From contig JBIOUG010000086.1 of assembly GCA_044866775.1 (NCBI GenBank), positions 1-41,425 of the forward strand: a stretch of 41,425 nt of DNA, written 5' to 3'. The notes beneath the pieces were generated by a model. That model was not told the DNA's origin and did no database searches. It worked only from the letters and a program-made list of their open reading frames with translations. Source of the stretch: DASUNQ01 sp044866775 (lineage in GTDB: Bacteria; Acidobacteriota; Thermoanaerobaculia; Multivoradales; UBA5704). Below, piece by piece: positions 35,406-41,425 of this stretch (the stretch's first letter is position 1; each line of letters begins with the position of its first letter). Both the position numbers and the translations under genes were made by a program.

Positions 35406-37172
35406 TCAGCCCGGCGGCGGCGGGATCGGCGGCGGCGCGCTCACGACCGGGATCTGCGGCCGCCGCAGGTGGAAGCCGGTCGCGTCCTGGTACGCCTTCG
35501 CCACCGCCAGCACCTCGGCCTCCCGGTAGAGGTGGCCGAGGAAGGTGATGCTCGTCGGCGTGCCGTCCTTGCGGAAGCCGTTGGGGAGCACGACCGACGG
35601 GTGGCCGGTCAGGTTGGTGATGAGCAGGTTCTCGCCGCCGAAGGGCGGGCAGACGTAGACGTCGACGTCCGCCAGCCGCCGCTCCATGTCGCGCTGCAGG
35701 AGGGTGCGCACGCGGTTGGCCTGCACGTACTCGACCGCCGGCACGGTGCGCGCGACGCGGAAGACGTTGGGCCAGGCGCGCCGGATCTGGCGCACCAGCT
35801 TGTCGTCGGCGCCGCTGCGGGTCAGCTCGTCGAAGGCGGCGGCCGCCTCGACCGAGAGGATGAGGCCGAGCGCCGAGACCGGGAGCTGCGGCAGCTCGAT
35901 CGGCACCAGCTCCCAGCCGAGGCCGCGCAGCACCTCGAGGGTGGCGAGGTTGAAGGCGTGCCACTCCTTCTGCTGCTCCTCTTCGGGCTCGGCGTCGAAG
36001 AGCGCCTTCACGTACCCCACCCGCAGGCGGCCGGGGTCGAGCCCCGGCCCCCAGACGAACGGCGCGTCGGCGACGGTCGCGTCCTTGCCGTCGGGGCCGG
36101 CGACCGCCGCCAGCACCATGGCGCAGTCCTCGACGCTGCGGCCAATCGGCCCCAGCTTGTCCATCGTCCAGGAGAGCGCCATCGCGCCGTGGCGGCTGAT
36201 CCGGCCGAAGGTCGGGCGCAGGCCGGTCGCGCCGGTGCGGGTGCAGGGCGAGACGATCGACCCCAGGGTCTCGCTGCCGATCGCGAACCCGACGAGGCCG
36301 GCAGCGGTGGTGGCCGCCGAGCCGGCCGACGAGCCGCTCGAGCCCTGGTCGAGCTTCCAGGGGTTGCGCGTCGTGCCGCCATACCAGACGTCGCCCCAGG
36401 CGAGCTCGCCCAGGGTGAGCTTCGCGACCAGGACCGCGCCCGCCCGCTCGAGCCGCTCGACGACCGTCGCGTCCTCCTCGATCACCTGGTCGCGGAACGG
36501 CCCCGCCCCCCAGGTCGTGCGCCGGCCGCGGGCGGCGAGGAGGTCCTTGGCGCCCCACGGGATGCCGTGCAGCGGGCCGCGCGAGCGGCCGGCCGCCAGC
36601 TCGCGGTCCAACTGCTCGGCCCGCTCGAGCGCCGGCTCCTCGATCAGGGTGACGACGGCGAGGAGCGCCGGGTCGTAGCGCTTCAGCCGCTCGAGGTAGA
36701 GCCGGGTGAGCTCGACCGAGGTCACCTCGCCGGAGGCGAGAAGGCGCGAGAGCGCGGTCGCCGGGAGGAAGGCCAGCTCCTCGTCGTCGCGCGGGCGCAC
36801 CGGCGGCGCCCCCGGCAGCAGGCGGAAGGACGACTCGCCGCGCGGCAGCGGCGTCCCCGGCAAGACCGGGTCGAAGCGGAAGGCCGGCGGCACGGAGTTG
36901 TCGAGGTGGACCGCCCGCAGCGCCTCGTAGTCGGCGCGCAGCTCGGCCACGTCCTCGAGCATCAGGTCGCGGTCGGCGTCGGTGAAGGCGAGGCCGGCGA
37001 GCTTCTCGACCGCGGCGAGGTCGCCGCGGGCCAGCCCGCCGGTCGGGTCCTTCGCGGCCTCCTGCGCCCAGCCCGGCACCGCCGCCACGCCCAGCCCCAG
37101 GGCCGAGCCGGCGAGGAACCGGCGCCGGTCGAGCCCACGGCGGCTCCCGGCCTCACTGCGGTCGTCGCGCAT
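35406..37172 (-). CDS. Tat-exported amidase (amidase signature family)
   Basis: This 588-residue protein has a twin-arginine signal (RRGLDRRRFLAGSALGLGVA at 11-30, then a cleavage-like GWAQ site), so the product is exported folded. The amidase signature domain carries the Ser-cisSer-Lys triad: Lys209 in GIPWGAKDLL, the Gly/Ser loop QGSSGSSAGSA (276-286) and nucleophile Ser305 in GSETLGSIVSP. A helical N-terminal extension (about 45-130) precedes the domain. The ATG at 37172 has GAGGAGA upstream, and TACAAT at 37201-37206 is a plausible -10; the huge upstream frame extension is a shadow of the divergent genes. It is the first gene of a two-gene operon with the debranching-type enzyme. Confidence 0.92.
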   Translation of the reverse strand: MRDDRSEAGSRRGLDRRRFLAGSALGLGVAAVPGWAQEAAKDPTGGLARGDLAAVEKLAGLAFTDADRDLMLEDVAELRADYEALRAVHLDNSVPPAFRFDPVLPGTPLPRGESSFRLLPGAPPVRPRDDEELAFLPATALSRLLASGEVTSVELTRLYLERLKRYDPALLAVVTLIEEPALERAEQLDRELAAGRSRGPLHGIPWGAKDLLAARGRRTTWGAGPFRDQVIEEDATVVERLERAGAVLVAKLTLGELAWGDVWYGGTTRNPWKLDQGSSGSSAGSAATTAAGLVGFAIGSETLGSIVSPCTRTGATGLRPTFGRISRHGAMALSWTMDKLGPIGRSVEDCAMVLAAVAGPDGKDATVADAPFVWGPGLDPGRLRVGYVKALFDAEPEEEQQKEWHAFNLATLEVLRGLGWELVPIELPQLPVSALGLILSVEAAAAFDELTRSGADDKLVRQIRRAWPNVFRVARTVPAVEYVQANRVRTLLQRDMERRLADVDVYVCPPFGGENLLITNLTGHPSVVLPNGFRKDGTPTSITFLGHLYREAEVLAVAKAYQDATGFHLRRPQIPVVSAPPPIPPPPG

Positions 37173-37200
37173 CGCGGTCTCCTCTCGGTCGAAGACGAAG

Positions 37201-37206
37201 ATTGTA
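37201..37206 (-). promoter_or_regulatory. Candidate -10 (TACAAT) for the amidase operon
   Basis: TACAAT followed by C lies 28 bases before the ATG, in the 87-bp divergent gap. A GTTTCA sits near the -35 position (about 37224-37229), a weak match. Confidence 0.45.
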
Positions 37207-37259
37207 GCGGCGCCGCGACCGGATGAAACATGCGGCGGCCGTTTCTCGTCTATGGGGGT

Positions 37260-37865
37260 ATGAACGCGAAGAGAACCATCCTGATCGGACTGTCGCTCGC
37301 ACTGCTCGGCGCCGGCACCGCGGCGGCGGAGGGGCGCTGGATCCACCTGCGGGTCGACGAGGGGCACGGCGGCGCGCACGTGCGCATCAACCTGCCGCTG
37401 GCGCTGGTGCAGCGCGTGGCGGACATGGTGCCCGCCGGAACGCAGGGCCGGGGGCGCGTGGTGATCGACGACGTCGAGCTGACCCCGGCCGAGCTGCGCG
37501 CGCTCTGGCGCTCGCTCGAGGAAGGGGAGAACGTCCGCCTCGTCGATATCAGGCGCGGTGGCAAGCATGCCGCCGCCTGGGAGGACCACGACGAGAGCGT
37601 CTACGCCTGGCGGCACGGCGGCTACCTCCACCTGCGGGTGCGCGACGCCTCGGACGAGCGCCCCTGGGACCGCGAGGACGTGCACGTGAAGATGCCGGCG
37701 GCGGTGGTCGACGCCCTGCTCTCGGGCGACGAGGGCGACGAGCTGGACGTGGCGGCCGCGATCCGGGCGCTCGCGCGCCATGGCGAGGGCGAGCTGGTGA
37801 CCGTGTCCGGCGACGACGAGACGGTGCGGATCTGGATCGACGGCACGGCGGAGCCCCGCCGGTAG
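37260..37865 (+). CDS. Secreted protein with internal repeats, unknown family
   Basis: I do not recognise a named family. The 201-residue product has a signal peptide (MNAKRTILIGLSLALLGAG, then TAAAEG). The mature part contains a repeat: WIHLRVDEGHGGAHVRINLP with LALVQRVADM near 27-57, and YLHLRVRDASDERPWDREDV, then HVKMPAAVVDALLSG, near 121-156. Each unit is followed by an acidic 'IDD/LD' segment, an alpha-helix and a strand. The start at 37260 is chosen over 37230 because the signal peptide starts there. The next gene encodes a membrane-anchored paralogue 36 bases downstream, so the two are probably one transcript and may form a complex. Confidence 0.7.
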   Translation: MNAKRTILIGLSLALLGAGTAAAEGRWIHLRVDEGHGGAHVRINLPLALVQRVADMVPAGTQGRGRVVIDDVELTPAELRALWRSLEEGENVRLVDIRRGGKHAAAWEDHDESVYAWRHGGYLHLRVRDASDERPWDREDVHVKMPAAVVDALLSGDEGDELDVAAAIRALARHGEGELVTVSGDDETVRIWIDGTAEPRR

Positions 37866-37901
37866 GCCGGGAAGACGGATCGAAGGCGTGAGGAGGCGGC
37901 G

Positions 37902-38363
37902 ATGAGGACGTTCGTCAAGGTCGTCTGCGTGGCATTCGTGGTGATGCTCCTGGTGCTGGTCGGCTCGGGGCTGCTGCTGGCGGCGGCGGTCGTCAAGTCC
38001 GGCCTGGTGACGGTCGAGGTCCACTCCTCCGGGCCCGACGGCGACGTCGACCTGCTGGTGCCGGTGCCGGCCGTGGTCGTGCCGCTCGCCGCGCTCGCCG
38101 CGCGGTTCGGGCCTGACCTCGATTGCGACCTCGACGGCGCCCACCGCATCCGCGACTGGACGCCGGTGGCGGCCGCCGCCCTCCGCGAGCTGGCCGCCGC
38201 GCAAGACGCGGTGCTGGTCGACGTCCGCGACCGCGGCGACTCGGTGCAGATCGTCAAGCGCGGCGACACGGTCGAGATCGAGGTCGTGGACCGCCACGAC
38301 GGGCGGGTCGAGGTGCGGCTGCCGGCCGACCTCCTGCCAAGGCTCGCCGACGCGCTGGAGTAG
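37902..38363 (+). CDS. Membrane-anchored paralogue of the preceding secreted protein
   Basis: This 153-residue protein has a single N-terminal membrane helix (about 7-32, very hydrophobic) with no obvious cleavage site, so it probably stays anchored with its C-terminus outside. The outer part has the same pattern as the preceding protein: LVTVEVHSSGPDGDVDLLVP followed by VPAVVVPLAALAARFG, then a helix (AAALRELAAAQDAVLVDVRD), then VEIEVVDRHDGRVEVRLPAD with LLPRLADALE. A ribosome-binding site (GAGGAGG) precedes the ATG. Function unknown. Confidence 0.7.
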   Translation: MRTFVKVVCVAFVVMLLVLVGSGLLLAAAVVKSGLVTVEVHSSGPDGDVDLLVPVPAVVVPLAALAARFGPDLDCDLDGAHRIRDWTPVAAAALRELAAAQDAVLVDVRDRGDSVQIVKRGDTVEIEVVDRHDGRVEVRLPADLLPRLADALE

Positions 38364-38437
38364 GGCCGTAGCCGCAAGTCGCGCCATCGCAGATACTTAG
38401 GCGCTGTGCGCCGGGCGCCCGCCGGCGCCGGATCGTG

Positions 38438-38443
38438 TACACT
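38438..38443 (+). promoter_or_regulatory. Candidate -10 (TACACT) for the triple-repeat secreted protein
   Basis: TACACT followed by C lies 29 bases before the ATG. There is no -35 at the ideal spacing; the upstream region is an uninterrupted GC tract. Confidence 0.4.
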
Positions 38444-38472
38444 CGCCGCCGGCTCCACGGGGAGGAACGGGA

Positions 38473-39807
38473 ATGCGAGCGACGGCGATCCGGGTGCTGG
38501 TTTGGGTCACGGCGGGCATGCTCGGCACGGCCGGGCTGCACGCCTCGGACACCCTCTACGGCGTGGTCTTCGACCTCACGGCGACGGCCGAAGAGCTCGT
38601 CGTCGTCGATCCGGCGACCGGGTCGCTGACCAGCGTCGGCGCCGGCATCCCCGGCTGCTGTCTCGTGCCGAGCGGCGTCTCGGCCTTCGACCCCGGCGCC
38701 GACGTCTTCTACTTCGTCGGCTCCTACCAGGCCGATCCGCCGAGCACGCAGCGGCTGTTCGCGCTCGACGCCTCGACGGGGGCGGTCCTCTCGCAGCCGG
38801 TGCTGCCGGCGACCAACAACTACAACTTCCTCGAGCTCCACCCCGGGAGCGGCACGCTCTACGGCGTCGTCTTCGACACCGTCACCACGACCGAGATCCT
38901 GGTCACGATCGATCCGGGCACCGGCGCGGTCACCCCGATCGGCGGCGGCATCGCCGCCTGCTGCGGCGTGCCGAGCGGCCTCTCGGCGCTCGACGCCGCG
39001 GGCGACGTCTTCTACTTCGTCGGCAAGCTCAACGCCGATCCGCCCAACGACTTCCGCATCTTCGCTCTCGACCTCGCCAGCGGCGCGGTGCTGTCGAGCC
39101 CGTTCCTGCCGTCCGGCTTCAACTACAACTTCCTCGGCTTCGACCGCAGCCCCGGCACGCTCTACGGCGTCGTCTTCGACACCGCCACGACGACCGAGTC
39201 GCTGGCCGCGATCGACGCCGGGACCGGCGCGCTGACGCCGCTCGGCGGCGGCGTCGCCGGCTGCTGTCTGGTCTCGAGCGGGGTCTCGGCCGTCGACCCG
39301 AACAACGACGTCTTCTACTTCGCCGGCACGTTCCAGGCCGAGGGCTCGGGCGTGCGGCGCATCTTCGGGCTCGACCTCGCGACCGGCGCCGTCCTCGACA
39401 ACCCGGTCCTCCCGGCCGACTTCAACTACAACTTCCTCGAGTTCGATCCGCTCGACGCGCCGGCGGCGGTGGCGATCGACGTCAAGCCCGGGAGCTTCCC
39501 GAACAGCGTCAACCCGAACGGCAACGGGGTGATCCCGGTCGCGGTGCTGAGCGACGGCGGCTTCGACGCGCTGACGATCGACGTGGCGACGGTGCGCTTC
39601 TCGGGCCCGGGCGGCGCGCCCGAAGCGCACGGCAAGGGGCATCCGGCCGACGTCGACGGCGACGGCGACCTCGACCTCGTGCTGCACTTCGCGACGCCGC
39701 TGTCCGGCATCCAGTGCGGCGACACGACGGCGACGCTGGTCGGCTCGACGCTCGGCGGCGACGCCTTCACCGGCAGCGACAGCATCCAGACGGTCGGCTG
39801 CCCGTAG
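38473..39807 (+). CDS. Secreted protein with three 101-residue repeats and a C-terminal beta domain
   Basis: The 444-residue protein has a signal peptide (1-25) and then three tandem units of exactly 101 residues, each starting TLYGVVFD, with a central Cys-Cys pair (GCC or ACC) near GVPSG/LVPSGVSA, the strand DVFYFVG, and ending NYNFLEFD-like. The pattern suggests propeller blades or a YVTN-like fold. The C-terminal ~110 residues start AIDVKPGSFPNSVNPNGNG and contain DVDGDGDLDLV, a calcium-binding-like motif, plus a cysteine pair. A strong ribosome-binding site (GGGGAGGA) precedes the ATG. Export to the cell surface is likely; the ligand is unknown. Confidence 0.82.
   Translation: MRATAIRVLVWVTAGMLGTAGLHASDTLYGVVFDLTATAEELVVVDPATGSLTSVGAGIPGCCLVPSGVSAFDPGADVFYFVGSYQADPPSTQRLFALDASTGAVLSQPVLPATNNYNFLELHPGSGTLYGVVFDTVTTTEILVTIDPGTGAVTPIGGGIAACCGVPSGLSALDAAGDVFYFVGKLNADPPNDFRIFALDLASGAVLSSPFLPSGFNYNFLGFDRSPGTLYGVVFDTATTTESLAAIDAGTGALTPLGGGVAGCCLVSSGVSAVDPNNDVFYFAGTFQAEGSGVRRIFGLDLATGAVLDNPVLPADFNYNFLEFDPLDAPAAVAIDVKPGSFPNSVNPNGNGVIPVAVLSDGGFDALTIDVATVRFSGPGGAPEAHGKGHPADVDGDGDLDLVLHFATPLSGIQCGDTTATLVGSTLGGDAFTGSDSIQTVGCP
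38554..39462 (+). repeat. Three tandem 303-bp coding repeats
   Basis: CTCTACGGCGT starts at 38554, 38857 and 39160, an exact 303-base period twice. The units are conserved at DNA level in several blocks (for example CTCTACGGCGTCGTCTTCGA in units 2 and 3, and AACTACAACTTCCTC in all three). Confidence 0.85.
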
Positions 39808-39852
39808 AGGCGCGGTCACGAGAACCGGCGCCCTCCGGCGCGGGCGAGGCCG

Positions 39853-39858
39853 TATCAT
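39853..39858 (+). promoter_or_regulatory. Candidate -10 (TATCAT) for pdxH
   Basis: TATCAT followed by C ends nine bases before the ATG, so the transcript would be almost leaderless. No -35 and no ribosome-binding site are visible. Confidence 0.4.
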
Positions 39859-39867
39859 CCACTCCTC

Positions 39868-40500
39868 ATGGACCTCGCCGACCTGCGCCGCGAGTTCGAG
39901 GGGCACGGCCTCGAGCTCGCCGACCTCGCCGCCGATCCGGTCGAGCAGTTCCGCGCCTGGTTCGACGCGGCCGTGGCCGCGGGGGTGCCTGACCCGACGG
40001 CGACGACTCTTGCGACCGCCGACGCTGGCGGCCACCCTTCGGCGCGGATGGTGCTGCTCAAGGGCTATGACGGGCGCGGGTTCGTCTTCTTCACCAACTA
40101 CGAGAGCCGCAAGGCCCGCGAGCTGGCGGAGAACCCTCACGCCGCGTTGGTCCTCTACTGGGCGCCGCTCAACCGGCAGGTGCGGATCGAAGGCGGGGTG
40201 ACCCGCACCTCGCGCGAGGAGTCGGAGGCCTACTTCGCCACCCGGCCGCTCGGCGCGCGGCTCGGCGCCTGGGCGTCGCCGCAGAGCCGCCCGCTCGGCG
40301 GCCGCGAGGAGCTGGAGGAGAAGATGCTCGAGCTCGCGGAGCGGTTCGGCGAGGAGATCCCGCTCCCCGACCACTGGGGCGGCTTCCGCCTGGCGCCTCG
40401 AACGGTCGAGTTCTGGCAAGGGCGGCCGAGCCGCCTGCACGACCGCTTCCTCTACCGGCGGACGGCGGAAGGGTGGTCGCGCGAGCGGCTGGCGCCTTGA
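39868..40500 (+). CDS. pdxH: Pyridoxamine 5'-phosphate oxidase PdxH
   Basis: This 210-residue FMN enzyme oxidises pyridoxamine or pyridoxine phosphate to PLP. FMN-binding segments are clear: ARMVLLKGYDGRGFVFFTNY, SRKARELAENPHAALVLYW and NRQVRIEG. The C-terminal signature WQGRPSRLHDRFLYRR ends the protein; the RLHDR element contacts substrate. Full length for the family. It stands alone, with a TATCAT directly upstream. PLP made here is needed by enzymes such as the kynureninase-like protein in this window. Confidence 0.97.
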   Translation: MDLADLRREFEGHGLELADLAADPVEQFRAWFDAAVAAGVPDPTATTLATADAGGHPSARMVLLKGYDGRGFVFFTNYESRKARELAENPHAALVLYWAPLNRQVRIEGGVTRTSREESEAYFATRPLGARLGAWASPQSRPLGGREELEEKMLELAERFGEEIPLPDHWGGFRLAPRTVEFWQGRPSRLHDRFLYRRTAEGWSRERLAP

Positions 40501-40635
40501 GCCCGGACGCCGGCTGCGCCGCGAAATCTCGCCTCGTTCTCTCCGTCCGCAACTCGTTTCCCCACCTGTTCTTCTTTTCCCTTCTTCCACTCACAATTCA
40601 CTGAATAGGAAAGACTTCGTGTCGTCTTCCCGGCA

Positions 40636-40663
40636 TTGACTTACGCTTTTGTTGCGCTATGGT
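40636..40663 (+). promoter_or_regulatory. Sigma-70-type promoter of the ImuA-like gene
   Basis: TTGACT (40636-40641) and TATGGT (40658-40663) are separated by 16 bases, with C after the -10. The ATG is 17 bases downstream with GGGAGGAG between. No LexA-like palindrome was recognised in the 180-bp gap. Confidence 0.7.
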
Positions 40664-40680
40664 CGAGCACGGGAGGAGCG

Positions 40681-41425
40681 ATGACCGAGCCGCTGCGCAA
40701 CCCACTGCCGCTGCCGACGCCACCTGACTTTCCCCCGGCCATCCACCGGCTGCGCGCCGCCCTCCCCCAGCCGCTGCGCGGTGTGGTGCGGAGCGGCGCC
40801 GAGCTGGTGCGGCAGCGGCGCGAGGCGGGCGAGACGTCGCCGCTGCCGACCGCGGCGCCGGCGCTCGACCGGCTGCTCGGCGGCGGGCTGCCGCGCGGGC
40901 GGCTGGTGGAGCTCCTCGGGGGGAAGACGAGCGGGCGGTTCGCGCTGGCGCTCGCGGCGCTCGCCGCGGCCACGGCGGCCGGCGAGGCGGCGGCGCTGGT
41001 GGACTTGGGCGATCAGCTCGATCCGCAGGGGGCGGCGGACGCCGGGGTGGATCTGGCGCGCCTGCTCTGGCTGCGTCCCGAGACGACCGGCGACGCGCTG
41101 GCGGCGGCGGAGATGGCGGTCACCGGCGGGTTCCCGCTGGTGGTGCTGGACCTGGGCATCCCGCCGCTCGCCGGCGGGCGTGGGGCCGAGCCGTTCTGGG
41201 TGCGGCTGGGACGCGCCGCGGCGGCGCACGGGGCGGCGCTCCTGGTCTCGACGCCCTACCGGGTGAGCGGCACGGCCGCCGGCGCGGTGCTGCGTCTGGC
41301 GCACGGGCGGGGGGTGTGGGCGGACGCGGGGCGCGCCGCGCGGTCGGAGACGTCGCCGGCGCTCCTCGGCGGCCTCGCCGGCGAGGTGGCGCTCGAGAAG
41401 CTGCGCGGCACCTCTCCGGACGGCC
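40681..41425 (+). CDS. ImuA/RecA-like ATPase-fold protein (3' end outside window)
   Basis: The frame is open from ATG 40681 to the window edge (248 codons). The core LDRLLGGGLPRGRLVELLGG, with KTSGRFALALAALAAA directly after it, corresponds to the RecA/ImuA P-loop region, but the Walker lysine position reads Arg (SGRFA), as I recall for ImuA-type proteins, which are RecA-like without clear ATPase residues. GEAAALVDLGDQLDPQGAAD, with AGVDLARLLWLRP following, and PLVVLDLGIPPL fit ImuA, the partner of ImuB and DnaE2 in mutagenic translesion synthesis. If correct, imuB and dnaE2 should follow outside the window. Start supported by GGGAGGAG and a good promoter. Confidence 0.8.
   Translation, partial: MTEPLRNPLPLPTPPDFPPAIHRLRAALPQPLRGVVRSGAELVRQRREAGETSPLPTAAPALDRLLGGGLPRGRLVELLGGKTSGRFALALAALAAATAAGEAAALVDLGDQLDPQGAADAGVDLARLLWLRPETTGDALAAAEMAVTGGFPLVVLDLGIPPLAGGRGAEPFWVRLGRAAAAHGAALLVSTPYRVSGTAAGAVLRLAHGRGVWADAGRAARSETSPALLGGLAGEVALEKLRGTSPDG

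Noticed and set aside
38473..39807. CRISPR-like or phase-variation array from the 303-bp repeats
   Set aside because: Units are coding, contiguous, without spacers, and part of one exported protein.

Overview
The window is very GC-rich, densely packed bacterial chromosome. No rRNA, tRNA, CRISPR array, phage module or recognisable transposase gene was seen. A secreted BNR/sortilin-type beta-propeller, a Tat-exported amidase, an M28 peptidase with C-terminal membrane segments, a glycogen-debranching-type enzyme and strong GC3 bias fit Acidobacteriota (a Thermoanaerobaculia/Holophagae-like lineage is my guess). That placement is inference from gene content.

Layout. 1-331: 3' end of moaA. 475-7326: a tightly coupled plus-strand cluster of three crotonase-fold enzymes, an aldehyde dehydrogenase, a thiolase, a class-I glutamine amidotransferase-type hydrolase and an amidohydrolase, i.e. 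an acyl-CoA degradation module. 7589-11454: a kynureninase-like PLP enzyme, a convergent M28 peptidase and an HD-GYP protein. 11478-12365: a DUF309 gene in the loop of a 226-bp near-perfect inverted repeat; each arm carries a copy of a ~175-bp repeat family whose third copy is at 7377-7552. 12391-15978 (minus): the classic rplU-rpmA-obgE-nadD-rsfS operon, ending in a sigma-54-activator-like gene with altered Walker residues, with a clear promoter at 16025-16053.

16152-20272: a tandem-HTH protein and a 1150-residue secreted propeller. 20269-23226 (minus): an N,N-dimethylformamidase-like protein with one copy of a triplicated ~150-residue module nested inside its catalytic region. 23227-25409 is a scar-rich stretch, visibly less GC-rich in part: a relic 3' tail, a decayed lipoprotein gene, an RHH antitoxin with a palindromic operator but only a relic of a PIN toxin, and an SseB-like gene. 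25410-29282: a hybrid histidine kinase divergent from an acyl-CoA dehydrogenase/phosphotransferase pair that looks like a split ACAD11-type 4-hydroxyacyl-CoA system. 29842-31635: an M3 oligopeptidase. 31640-32951: a secreted protein of unknown function and an internally deleted relic copy of it. 32999-37172 (minus): debranching-type glycosidase and Tat amidase. 37260-38363: two short exported/anchored paralogues of an unrecognised repeat family. 38473-39807: a secreted protein with three exact 303-bp-period repeats. 39868-40500: pdxH. 40681-end: an ImuA/RecA-like gene cut by the window edge.

Many transcription units are preceded by a TAnnnT -10 element directly followed by C, mostly without a good -35. 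This may reflect the promoter style of the lineage.
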